Source: Spirochaetales bacterium (GTDB lineage: Bacteria; Spirochaetota; Spirochaetia; DAHUYW01). From it: 64,000 bases of DNA. A program made the translations under genes and the position numbers. Under the pieces are notes generated by a model that was given only the letters and a program-made list of their open reading frames with translations, made no database searches and was not told where the DNA came from. The stretch spans positions 87,432-151,431 of the forward strand of contig DAHUYW010000006.1 in assembly GCA_027306915.1 (NCBI GenBank), in the 5' to 3' direction. Below, one piece after another: positions 15,757 through 24,008 of the stretch (position 1 is its first letter; the number at the start of each line of letters is the position of its first letter).

Positions 15757-17571
15757 ATGAAGCAGCAAAACCCTTCAAACTTCAACGAGAACATCCACGC
15801 TCTCGACTATGCCGAGGGCTATCGAAAGATGGTCATCGACCACCGTACCTTGGTGAGCGACGCGGGAAGAGAAGTCGAGTCGCTCAACGGCATGTGGCGC
15901 TTTTCCCTCGATCCCTACGATTCCTTCCTTCGCGGCCACTGGTACGCCGAGAATCGCACCGATGAAAACGGCTACAGGCGCCCAGCCGACTACGACTGGG
16001 AACACTGGCAGCGCGTGATGGTGCCCTCCTGCTGGAACATGACCGCCCCCGAATATCTGTACTACGAGGGAGCGGCGATCTATACCCGCACCTTCATCTA
16101 CCGCCCCGGCGCGATCCGCCTGACCAAGGGAGGCGGGAGCAGGTCGGGTGCTGCGGAGCGGGTCTTTCTCAAGGTGGGCGCCGCAAACTATGAGACCTTT
16201 GTCTTTTTGAACGGGCGGTGCCTGGGCGTACACCGGGGAGGATCAACCCCCTTCTGCGTTGAGGCGACCGAAGCCCTGGCCGCCGTGAACAGGCTGATCC
16301 TCGTCGTGAACAATCGCCGCGAGCGCGATCAGGTCCCCATGGACAATACCGACTGGTTCAACTACGGAGGACTCTATCGCGGCGTCTCGCTCATACGGGT
16401 CCCGGGTACCTTCATCAAACAGTGGGCGGTGTTCCTCGTCCCGGACAGCGGCTTTCGCACGCTTCGAGCGATCGTCGAGACCGACGGACCCTCCGGCGGG
16501 AGCGCCGTTGTTCGCATCCCGGAGCTCAACGTCGAGCAAAGGATCCCGATCTCCTCCGGACGCGGTGAGCTTGACTTCGACGCCGAGCCGGAGCTCTGGA
16601 GCCCGGAGGCTCCGGTTCTCTGCGAGGTCGAGGTCTCGCTCGACAACGGCGACGCAGCTCATGACCGGATCGGCTTTCGAGAGATTCGCCGCGAGGGCGA
16701 GCGGGTGCTCCTGAATGGCCGGGAGATCTACCTCCGCGGGGTATCGTGTCACGAGGAGAGCCTACCCAACGGAAAGGCGGTCACCCGCGCCGAGATTGAA
16801 AACATGATCGATGTGGCCCGAGAGCTCGGCTGCAACTTCGTCCGCCTCGCGCACTACCCTCATTCCGAAGAGGCCGCCCGCATCGCCGATGAAAAGGGGG
16901 TGCTCCTCTGGGAGGAGATCCCCGTCTACTGGGCCATCGCCTTCGGTGAAGAGAAGACCTACGCCGACGCCGAGAACCAGTTGGGCGAGCTCATCCGGCG
17001 GGATCGCAATCGTGCAAGCGTCATCTTCTGGTCGGTCGGCAACGAAAACCCCGACACCGACGACCGGCTGCGCTTCATGAGTCGTTTGGCCGAGACCGCG
17101 CGTGCCCTCGATCCTACGCGCCTCATCACCGCGGCCTGTCTCTGGGACCGCAGGGAGAACCGCATTGCGGACCGCCTGGCGGAGCACCTCGACGTTATCG
17201 GCATCAACGAATACTTCGGCTGGTACGAGGGCAGCTTCGCGGATCTTGCGGCCTTCTTCCAGAAGAGCAAACCCGGCAGGCCCGTAGTGGTCAGCGAGTT
17301 CGGCGCCGGCGCGGTGGCGGGCAACTTCGGTACCGTCGACGACCTCTTCACGGAGAACAAGCAGCGGGAGGTCTATGAGCGGCAGATCGAGGCAATCGGC
17401 GCGGCGCCATACGTCGTCGGAATGACGCCTTGGATCCTCTTCGAGTTCCGGTCGCCACGGCGGCTCAACGACTTCCAGCGCGGCGTCAACCGCAAGGGCC
17501 TCGTCGACGCGGACCGGATTCGCCGAAAGCTGGCCTTCTTCACCCTGCAGCGCTACTACCGGACGCGGTAG
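15757..17571 (+). CDS. Glycoside hydrolase family 2 (beta-glucuronidase/galactosidase-like)
   Basis: This 604-residue enzyme has the GH2 order: N-terminal sugar-binding beta domain (about 30-190), Ig-like domain (about 190-285) and C-terminal TIM barrel. The acid/base Glu is in 'FWSVGNENPDT' and the nucleophile Glu in 'VVVSEFGAGAV'. 'RLAHYPHSEEAARIADEKG' is also typical of beta-glucuronidases. There is no signal peptide, so it acts in the cytoplasm on imported sugars. ATG 15757 is chosen; GTG 15745 is an alternative nearer AGGAG. Substrate could be a beta-glucuronide or beta-galactoside. Confidence 0.88.
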   Translation: MKQQNPSNFNENIHALDYAEGYRKMVIDHRTLVSDAGREVESLNGMWRFSLDPYDSFLRGHWYAENRTDENGYRRPADYDWEHWQRVMVPSCWNMTAPEYLYYEGAAIYTRTFIYRPGAIRLTKGGGSRSGAAERVFLKVGAANYETFVFLNGRCLGVHRGGSTPFCVEATEALAAVNRLILVVNNRRERDQVPMDNTDWFNYGGLYRGVSLIRVPGTFIKQWAVFLVPDSGFRTLRAIVETDGPSGGSAVVRIPELNVEQRIPISSGRGELDFDAEPELWSPEAPVLCEVEVSLDNGDAAHDRIGFREIRREGERVLLNGREIYLRGVSCHEESLPNGKAVTRAEIENMIDVARELGCNFVRLAHYPHSEEAARIADEKGVLLWEEIPVYWAIAFGEEKTYADAENQLGELIRRDRNRASVIFWSVGNENPDTDDRLRFMSRLAETARALDPTRLITAACLWDRRENRIADRLAEHLDVIGINEYFGWYEGSFADLAAFFQKSKPGRPVVVSEFGAGAVAGNFGTVDDLFTENKQREVYERQIEAIGAAPYVVGMTPWILFEFRSPRRLNDFQRGVNRKGLVDADRIRRKLAFFTLQRYYRTR

Positions 17572-17576
17572 GGGGC

Positions 17577-17630
17577 CGCCCGTGTGTGCCCCGCGGAACC
17601 GGACGGGAGAGGCGGGCGTGCCGTTTTTGT
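17577..17630 (+). terminator. Possible terminator after the GH2 gene
   Basis: CGCCCG at 17577 and CGGGCG at 17613 could form a 6-bp stem with a large loop, followed by CCG and five T. The loop is long, so support is weak. Confidence 0.3.
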
Positions 17631-17662
17631 TCTCGGCGCACGAGGCCGCCTGCGCGCCGCTT

Positions 17663-17694
17663 AAAAAAAAGGCCGCCCCCTGTGAGAGGCGGCC
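17663..17694 (-). terminator. Rho-independent terminator of the sugar ABC operon
   Basis: On the minus strand GGCCGCC and GGCGGCC arms close a short loop and are followed by eight T. It lies about 85 bases after the binding-protein stop. Confidence 0.85.
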
Positions 17695-17777
17695 AGTTGC
17701 TTCCTTCAGGCGGCCTGCAGTGCCAGGCGCGCCGCGCTTTGCGGGGCGCCACCGGCAGTGGCGCCGGCGCGCTTCGT

Positions 17778-18806
17778 TTACGGCTCTTCCGGGTTGTAGT
17801 AGGAGGCCGCATTGTCCTTGGTCACGAGCTCCGCGGACAGCACGATCTCGAGCGGCAGCTTCTTCTGATAGAAGCCGGGGAAGGTCTCGTGACGGGCGCC
17901 GAGGACTGCAAGGGTAACGGTGTCCGCGCACTGGTCGGGCGGATAGGTGACGTCGGCTGTCGTGGTCGGGTCGGTCCCGTCCATGATCTGCTTGATCACG
18001 CGCTTGTCGGCTCCGCCGCCAAGGAAAACCTTGATGTCGCTGCGGCCGGACTCTTTGTAGGCGACCTTCGCGCCAAGCATCATGTCGTCATCCGCGGTGT
18101 ATACCGCGTCGATGTGGTTGTACTTCTGCAGGTAGTTCTGCATGACGTCGTGCGCCTTGGTCTGGTTCCAGTAGCCGGGCTGCGAATCGAGAATCTTGAT
18201 CCCGGGGTACTTTGCGGCGACGGCCTTGATCGCGTCCACGCGAATGGTGTTGATCGGGGTCGGAATCCCCTCGATGATCACGACGTTGCCCTGATAGTTC
18301 AGCGCCTTGGCGACGTACTCCATTCCGGTGGTGGCGTAGGCGTTGTCATTGTTGTGGAGATAGACGTCGTAGACCGGCTTGGTCGTTCCGCGGTCCATGA
18401 CCACCACGAAGATTCCCGCCTTGTAGGCCTTCTCGACCTCCGAGGTGATCGATGCGTCGACCGGAAAGACTACGAGGGCGTTGACACCCTTGGTCATCAG
18501 GTCTTCGATATCGTTCGCCTGCTTCGTCACACTGTCGGCGGTGACGAAGTAGAAGGTGATGTTCTTGTCTTTCGCCTTCCAGTCGTTCATCGCGCGCTGC
18601 GCCCAGTAGATCGCCCGAGCGATGTAGCCGTGGTCGGCTGCGGGCATCGAGTAGCCGACCTTGATCGGCTGGTCGCTAGCGACGGTAGTCGCCTGGCCCG
18701 CCTGCTGCCCTGAGGCTTGGGCGCCCGTAGCAGCCTTCGGCGCACAGCTCCCGAGAACAACGGCTGCCACAACAACCGCTGCCAAAACAGTTAGCATCTT
18801 TTTCAT
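17778..18806 (-). CDS. Sugar ABC transporter substrate-binding lipoprotein
   Basis: This 342-residue periplasmic binding protein of the ribose/galactose (type 1) fold has a lipobox 'VVLGSCAPK' at residue about 20. The mature part reads 'IKVGYSMPAADHGYIARAI', 'VNALVVFPVDAS' and 'AVYTADDDMMLGAKVA', all typical of Peripla_BP_4 sugar receptors. ATG 18806 has AAGGAGGTTAGGC upstream. It is the last gene of a four-gene operon (epimerase, ATPase, permease, receptor). The sugar is unknown; the linked epimerase suggests a beta-linked disaccharide or its products. Confidence 0.92.
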   Translation of the reverse strand: MKKMLTVLAAVVVAAVVLGSCAPKAATGAQASGQQAGQATTVASDQPIKVGYSMPAADHGYIARAIYWAQRAMNDWKAKDKNITFYFVTADSVTKQANDIEDLMTKGVNALVVFPVDASITSEVEKAYKAGIFVVVMDRGTTKPVYDVYLHNNDNAYATTGMEYVAKALNYQGNVVIIEGIPTPINTIRVDAIKAVAAKYPGIKILDSQPGYWNQTKAHDVMQNYLQKYNHIDAVYTADDDMMLGAKVAYKESGRSDIKVFLGGGADKRVIKQIMDGTDPTTTADVTYPPDQCADTVTLAVLGARHETFPGFYQKKLPLEIVLSAELVTKDNAASYYNPEEP

Positions 18807-18871
18807 GCCTAACCTCCTTATGGATTTCAATGGTCCGCAAGGACCACGCGAGCTCCTTTCTATGGTCGCCC

Positions 18872-19861
18872 TTAGGCGCGCTGACGCTGGATGTAGACCG
18901 CGCCGATGATGACGAGACCCTTCACAGTCCCCTGGAGATAGGGCGACACGCTTAGCAGGTTGAGCATGTTGTTGATGATCCCCAGGACGATGGCACCGAC
19001 GATCGTCCCCCAAATGGTGCCCCTGCCTCCCGTGATGGGCGTGCCGCCGATGATGACGGCGGCAATTGCGTCGAGCTCGTAGCCGAGGCCGGTGCTCGAC
19101 GTGCTCACCGCGTTGAAACGCGAGGCGAGCAGAACCGAGGAGACGCCTACGATGAGGCCCGTTATGGAGTAGGCCGCGAGCTTCACGCGATTGACGTTGA
19201 TCGCGGCAAAGAGAGCGACGCGCGAGTTCGACCCGACCGCCTGGAGGTATCTCCCGTAGCGAGTCTGGTTGAGAACGACGTCCATGATCACGGCGAGGAG
19301 CAGCATGACCCAAACGGGCACCGGAAAGATGAGGATGGTGGTCAGGCCGAAGGCGCCGAAGATCGAGCTCTGCGATGTGATCTCCCCGGCGTTGCCGAGG
19401 AAAAGCGCGAGGGAGCGAAAGATGGCCATCGTGCCGAGGGTGACGATGAAGGGGGCGAGGGCGCCCCGCGTCACGAGAAATCCGTTCAAGAGCCCCGAGA
19501 GGAGACCGATCGCCAGCGCCGCGCCGATGCCCACGACGAGGGCGAGCGGTTGGTTCCGGGTTCCGCCCATCATGACGTTTAGCAGGAGAAGCCCGACGGT
19601 CGAGTTGAACGCGACCAGGGAACCTACCGACAGGTCGATCCCTCCGGTGATTATCACGAAGGTCATCCCGAGAGCGATCATTCCGGTGTAGGAGACCTGA
19701 TTCAGGATGTTGACCAGGTTGCCCGGCCGGGTGAAGTAGGGGCTCAAGGCGGCCGAGATGATGAAGAGGACTACTAGTGCGATGAAGGACGAGTACTTCG
19801 GGTAGTCGAAACGCTTGAGCATCGCAACGATGCGCCGTTCCGTGGGTGCTTCGGTTGACAT
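18872..19861 (-). CDS. Sugar ABC transporter permease, RbsC family
   Basis: This 329-residue membrane protein has eight to ten hydrophobic helices. The family signature 'GGIDLSVGSLVAFNSTVG' and the C-terminal 'YELDAIAAVIIGGTPITGG' loop (the EAA-like contact with the ATPase) are clear. ATG 19861 overlaps the spacer after the ATPase stop and has AAGGAG upstream; a TTG two codons earlier is possible. Only one permease gene is present, so it should act as a homodimer. Confidence 0.93.
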   Translation of the reverse strand: MSTEAPTERRIVAMLKRFDYPKYSSFIALVVLFIISAALSPYFTRPGNLVNILNQVSYTGMIALGMTFVIITGGIDLSVGSLVAFNSTVGLLLLNVMMGGTRNQPLALVVGIGAALAIGLLSGLLNGFLVTRGALAPFIVTLGTMAIFRSLALFLGNAGEITSQSSIFGAFGLTTILIFPVPVWVMLLLAVIMDVVLNQTRYGRYLQAVGSNSRVALFAAINVNRVKLAAYSITGLIVGVSSVLLASRFNAVSTSSTGLGYELDAIAAVIIGGTPITGGRGTIWGTIVGAIVLGIINNMLNLLSVSPYLQGTVKGLVIIGAVYIQRQRA

Positions 19862-19863
19862 GG

Positions 19864-21372
19864 TCAAACCACTCCTTCGCGAATCCCGGTCGCCAGATAC
19901 ATGATCCCTTCCTCGTTGATTTCATCCCCTTCGAGCGTTCCCATGGCCCGACCGTCCTTCATGACCATGACCCGATGGCACATCCCGATGATCTCCTCCT
20001 GCTCGGAGGAGATGAAGATGCAGGAGAGTCCCTTTTCGGCAAGCCCGTGGATGAGGCGGTAGATCTCCTGCTTCGCAGAGACGTCGACGCCCCTGGTGGG
20101 TTCGTCGGCAATCAACACCGCCGGCTCGGGATCGATGCTTTTGGCAAGCGAAACCTTCTGTTGATTTCCGCCGCTCAAGTATTCCAGGCGAGTGTCGAGA
20201 CTCTGAGCCTTGATGTTGAAGCGCTCCCGGTGCCGGGTTGTCGCCTCCTGCTCTCTTTTCTTGTCGATGAGTCTGAAGAAGGACCGGCAGTAGTTGCCCA
20301 ATGAGACTAGCGTCGTGTTCTGGACTACCGTGAAGCTCGTGAGAATCCCGCTGCCCTGGCGATCTTCGGAAAGATAGCCTAGCCCATTTTCTACCGCATC
20401 CTTAGGGCTGTCTATCGCAAGCGGCTTTCCGCGTAGGAAGAGCTCGCCGCCGCTCTTCTTTCGCACGCCCATGATGGTTTCGGCGACCTCGGTCCGGCCG
20501 GCCCCGACGAGACCCGCGAGACCGAAAATCTCGCCCTTGCGAAGCTTGAGGTTGATTCCTTCGATCACGCCGGACACCGAAAGATTCTTGACCTCGAAGA
20601 CCACTTCGTCGTCGGGACGCCTCTTTTCCGGAAAGACCTGCGACAGCTCCCGGCCCACCATCCTCTGCGCCATCTCGAGGACCGAGATGTCGTCGATATG
20701 CTCCGAGGCGACGAGCTCGCCGTCCCGCAGGATCATCACCCGATCGCAGATCGCCTTCACCTCTTTGAGCTTGTGAGAGATGTAGATGAGCGTCGTGCCC
20801 TGGGCTCGCAGACGGCGCATCAGCTTGAAGAGAATCTCGATCTCGAATTGGGTGAGCACTGTCGTAGGCTCATCCATGATCAGGAGCTTCGCATCGACCG
20901 AGACTGCCTTGCAGATCTCGACCATCTGCTTCTGCGCGGTGCTCAGGTGCTCGATGGTCTCGTCGGGCGAGATGTCGACCCCAAGCTCCGCAAGCAGCTC
21001 CCGGGTTCGCCGCTTCATCTCGCGCTTGTCCAGGAGCCCGTATTGGCTCGAGAGCTCGGAGCCAAGGAAGACGTTGTCGTAGACCGTGAGCTCCCGAATG
21101 AGGTTGAACTCCTGAGGAATGAGGCTGATGCCGAGCCGCTTCGCATCGTGAGGCTCGTTGATTGCCGCGGGCTTGCCTTCGAACACGACGCCTCCGGTAG
21201 TCGGAGTATAGATCCCGGCGAGTATCTTCATGAGCGTCGATTTACCCGCGCCGTTCTCGCCGATGATCCCAAGGATCTCGCCGCGAATCACCTCGATATG
21301 CACGTCCTTCAGCACCGGCACGCCGGAAAACTCCTTTCCGATGCCTCTGGTCTCAAGCAGAATCTCGCTCAT
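19864..21372 (-). CDS. Sugar ABC transporter ATPase, RbsA/MglA family (double domain)
   Basis: This 502-residue protein has two fused ATPase domains, as in all carbohydrate uptake CUT2 importers. Domain 1 has Walker A 'GENGAGKST' and signature 'LSTAQKQMVEICKA'; domain 2 has a degenerate Walker A ('GLVGAGRTEVAE') and the signature 'LSGGNQQKVSLAKSI'. The start ATG lies at 21372, overlapping the epimerase stop by 4 bases. It energises import with the permease and receptor downstream. Confidence 0.94.
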   Translation of the reverse strand: MSEILLETRGIGKEFSGVPVLKDVHIEVIRGEILGIIGENGAGKSTLMKILAGIYTPTTGGVVFEGKPAAINEPHDAKRLGISLIPQEFNLIRELTVYDNVFLGSELSSQYGLLDKREMKRRTRELLAELGVDISPDETIEHLSTAQKQMVEICKAVSVDAKLLIMDEPTTVLTQFEIEILFKLMRRLRAQGTTLIYISHKLKEVKAICDRVMILRDGELVASEHIDDISVLEMAQRMVGRELSQVFPEKRRPDDEVVFEVKNLSVSGVIEGINLKLRKGEIFGLAGLVGAGRTEVAETIMGVRKKSGGELFLRGKPLAIDSPKDAVENGLGYLSEDRQGSGILTSFTVVQNTTLVSLGNYCRSFFRLIDKKREQEATTRHRERFNIKAQSLDTRLEYLSGGNQQKVSLAKSIDPEPAVLIADEPTRGVDVSAKQEIYRLIHGLAEKGLSCIFISSEQEEIIGMCHRVMVMKDGRAMGTLEGDEINEEGIMYLATGIREGVV

Positions 21373-22676
21373 CCCTTCACCGCTCCTTGCGCGCGCCAGC
21401 CTTCACCCTTTGCGGCGGCGATCGCCTGATCCAGCCTTTTGCGGCATTGGATCATCGCGCGCACCGAGTGGTAGTTGATCTTCCAGGAGTGGCTCATGTG
21501 GGTCCAAATCGGCACCCCCTCGCGGGTCAGAAGCGGCCACAGCTCCCCGACCGGCATGTTGATGCCCTTCGTGAACATGAAACGATGGACGGCCTCGTAG
21601 GCTGCCAGGTAGCGCTCATCGCCAAAGCGGAGGTAGGCATCGATCATGCCGGTCATGACCTCGCACTGCTGCCAGAACTCCTTCTCGAGATCCCGGGCGG
21701 GGCCGTCATGCGAGCCCTCGACATAGACCCCCCCATACTCCCAGTCGATGCCGTGGTTAACGGCGTGGTCGAGCATCTTGCGGACCTGCCCGCGATACGG
21801 CGCGTCGTCGCTTCCTAGTACGTCGAGCGCGTGCATGAGCAGCCAGGCCAACTCTACGTTGTGGCCGTAGCTGGTGTTGTCCATGGGGTTGGCCTTCATC
21901 CCCTCGGGCTTGAAGCGGTCCCATCCCCAGACGATGTCGAACTTGATCTGACGCGTAGGCCGCCAATCGGCCGTAAACTGGGGAATCCCGGTGGCGTGCG
22001 CGGGATGGATGAGCCGCTTCATGAGGATCTCGATGTCTTCGAGAAGCTTCCGCCGGTGCAGCGGCAAGCGGGTGCACTCGTAGAGGTTAGTGTAGGCCTC
22101 CATGAGGTGCATGTGGGCGTCCAGGGTCTTGCGATCGCCCCCCTTGCTTCCCGGCCCGGCGAGATTCCATTCGCGGTCGAACATCTCGAAGTAGCCCCCG
22201 TACATCGTGTCGGTGGCGTGCTTCTGGAGAAGGTCGAAGGTCCGCTCGGCGTACTCGCGCCCGACCGGGTTGCCGGTGGCAAGGGTGTGCTCGCTCAAGG
22301 CGTAGATGGCAAAGCTCTGGCCATAGAGGATCTTGTCGTCCTTGGTGACCTCGCCCTTGCGGTTGGTCATCCAGTAGAAGCCTCCGTGCTTCTCGTCCCA
22401 CATCCGCTTGAGCAGGTAGTCGAGCCCGTGATCGGCAAGCTCGCGGCACCTCTGTCCGTAGCCAGCCCGGTAGGCGCTCGCAAAGGTGTAAACCGATCGG
22501 CTCTGGGCGATGAGGCTCTTCTCGTCTTCCCCGGAGTCGTTACCGTCCTTGTCGAAGTGAGTGACAAAACCGCCGTAGCGGGAGTCCTGAGCTCGCTCGA
22601 GCCAAAAAGGCAGGAGCCTGTCCCGGAGGTAGGTATCGATCTGATTGCGCCATTCTGGTAGGAGCGAGCCGGACAC
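21369..22676 (-). CDS. AGE-family sugar 2-epimerase (cellobiose/mannobiose 2-epimerase-like)
   Basis: This 435-residue protein belongs to the N-acylglucosamine 2-epimerase superfamily, an (alpha/alpha)6 barrel. 'YGGFVTHFDKDGN', 'DAHMHLMEAYTNLYE', 'SYGHNVELAWLL' and 'WKINYHSVRAMIQC' match the conserved His/Glu regions of cellobiose and mannobiose 2-epimerases more than GlcNAc epimerases. GTG 22676 is favoured by GAGG 7 bases upstream; GTG 22682 is an alternative. As first gene of the importer operon it probably converts an imported disaccharide such as cellobiose or mannobiose. Confidence 0.82.
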   Translation of the reverse strand: MSGSLLPEWRNQIDTYLRDRLLPFWLERAQDSRYGGFVTHFDKDGNDSGEDEKSLIAQSRSVYTFASAYRAGYGQRCRELADHGLDYLLKRMWDEKHGGFYWMTNRKGEVTKDDKILYGQSFAIYALSEHTLATGNPVGREYAERTFDLLQKHATDTMYGGYFEMFDREWNLAGPGSKGGDRKTLDAHMHLMEAYTNLYECTRLPLHRRKLLEDIEILMKRLIHPAHATGIPQFTADWRPTRQIKFDIVWGWDRFKPEGMKANPMDNTSYGHNVELAWLLMHALDVLGSDDAPYRGQVRKMLDHAVNHGIDWEYGGVYVEGSHDGPARDLEKEFWQQCEVMTGMIDAYLRFGDERYLAAYEAVHRFMFTKGINMPVGELWPLLTREGVPIWTHMSHSWKINYHSVRAMIQCRKRLDQAIAAAKGEGWRAQGAVKG

Positions 22677-22724
22677 GGCCACACCTCATGTTCGATCGGT
22701 TGAAGACAAAAATTAACCGTCGAA

Positions 22725-22734
22725 TTCACGTGAA
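22725..22734. promoter_or_regulatory. LacI-type operator palindrome
   Basis: TTCACGTGAA is a perfect palindrome with the central CG usual for LacI-family operators. It would sit just downstream of the expected start of the epimerase operon transcript, where repressor binding blocks transcription. The divergent LacI gene is the natural partner. Confidence 0.6.
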
Positions 22735-22743
22735 CCTGTTGGC

Positions 22744-22773
22744 ATTATACCGTTACTTTTCCGGTACTGTCAA
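22744..22773 (-). promoter_or_regulatory. Consensus sigma-70 promoter of the epimerase/ABC operon
   Basis: On the minus strand TTGACA, an 18-base spacer and TATAAT match the consensus exactly. The palindrome at 22725-22734 lies about 10 bases downstream of the -10 box. Confidence 0.8.
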
Positions 22774-22836
22774 TTTTTTCCTTTACATTTCGCACGTTTG
22801 ACGTGTACGATAGGACGTCAGGAACTTAGGGAGCCC

Positions 22837-23871
22837 ATGAACTCGGAAAAGTTGCGTCTCACCAAGATTGCGCGAGAGTTGGCGCTGTCAGTGACCACGG
22901 TTTCGCGCGTTCTCCACAACCGGCCCGACGTGAAGCCGGACACCCGAAAGAGGGTTCTGGAGTACGTCCAGACGATCGGCTACCAGCCTACGATCAATCT
23001 GTCCGAGCTGCGGCTTGTCGGCGTCGTCGATACCTTCGTGCGTCACCGCCTCTCGAGCTACTACAACGCCCTGATTCTCGAAGGTGTGGACAAGAAGCTG
23101 TACGAGTCCGGCTATCTCACCACCATAGTCCACACCGAGCTCATAGAGCGGGAACAGAGCCTCTTCGACAATGTCCGAATTCTCAACCGCCTCTCGGGGC
23201 TCATCTGGCTTGAGCCGGTCTTCGACAAACGCTATCTTCAGATCGTTTCGAATCACGGCATCCCGTGCGTGGTGATAAACAGCTGCGAGCCCGATATTCC
23301 GGTCGACCTCCTCGAATGCAACTCCTTCAAGGCCTCCCAGACCGCGACCGAGTACCTCTTGAGCCTCGGCCATAGGTCAATCGCCTTCATCGGGGGCCAG
23401 CTCAATTACACAAACATCCTGGATCGCATGCGGGGCTACGCCGCCGCCCTGACCGACGCCGGGGTGGAGCTCGACCAGAACCTCGTCATCGACGACATCT
23501 CCCTGTGGAACGACGAGGGCGGGGCCGAAGGGGTCTATCGCCTCTTCAGCCGGAAGCGGATGCCGACCGCAATCGTCGTCTCAAGCGATTTCCTGGTGAC
23601 CGGGGTCTATCGGGCGATCAAGGAGCTAGGCCACGCCATCCCTCGTGACGTTTCGGTCATCTCGTTCGACGATTCGCCCTTCGCCCCCTACCTCGATCCG
23701 CCGGTGACGAGCTGCCAGCAACCGCTCATGCAGATCGGGTCGATGGCGGCGGAGCGCCTGATCCGCGTCATCCAGGCGAGGCCGGAGGAGCGGAGCCCGA
23801 CCAGGATCTCGGTCAACATGCCCTTCATCGTGCGCCAGTCAACAGGCCCGGCGCGGACCTCCGAGCCGTAG
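22837..23871 (+). CDS. LacI family transcriptional regulator
   Basis: This 344-residue regulator begins with a LacI helix-turn-helix 'LTKIARELALSVTTVSRVL' and hinge 'NRPDVKPDTRKRVLEYVQTIGYQP', then a periplasmic-binding-like sugar domain with 'SFDDSPFAPYLDPPVTSCQQP'. It diverges from the epimerase/ABC operon and a palindromic operator lies between, so it most likely represses that operon until its sugar is present. ATG 22837 follows AGGGAG at short spacing; a 13-codon longer frame lacks homology. Confidence 0.92.
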   Translation: MNSEKLRLTKIARELALSVTTVSRVLHNRPDVKPDTRKRVLEYVQTIGYQPTINLSELRLVGVVDTFVRHRLSSYYNALILEGVDKKLYESGYLTTIVHTELIEREQSLFDNVRILNRLSGLIWLEPVFDKRYLQIVSNHGIPCVVINSCEPDIPVDLLECNSFKASQTATEYLLSLGHRSIAFIGGQLNYTNILDRMRGYAAALTDAGVELDQNLVIDDISLWNDEGGAEGVYRLFSRKRMPTAIVVSSDFLVTGVYRAIKELGHAIPRDVSVISFDDSPFAPYLDPPVTSCQQPLMQIGSMAAERLIRVIQARPEERSPTRISVNMPFIVRQSTGPARTSEP

Positions 23872-23959
23872 CGATCGGGGCGCTCCCTTCGCAGGCTCAC
23901 GATGCGACTCCCGGCACAGCTGAGGCGAACGACGGCATCCCGGGCCGAGGCCCTCGCGT

Positions 23960-23988
23960 TTGACAGGACCCCCCTCGAGCTATATCTT
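23960..23988 (+). promoter_or_regulatory. Promoter of the Rieske/FAD oxidoreductase gene
   Basis: TTGACA, a 17-base spacer and TATCTT precede the gene; GGAGGGTGA then serves as ribosome site. Confidence 0.6.
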
Positions 23989-24008
23989 GGGCGCTGGAGG
24001 GTGAAGCT

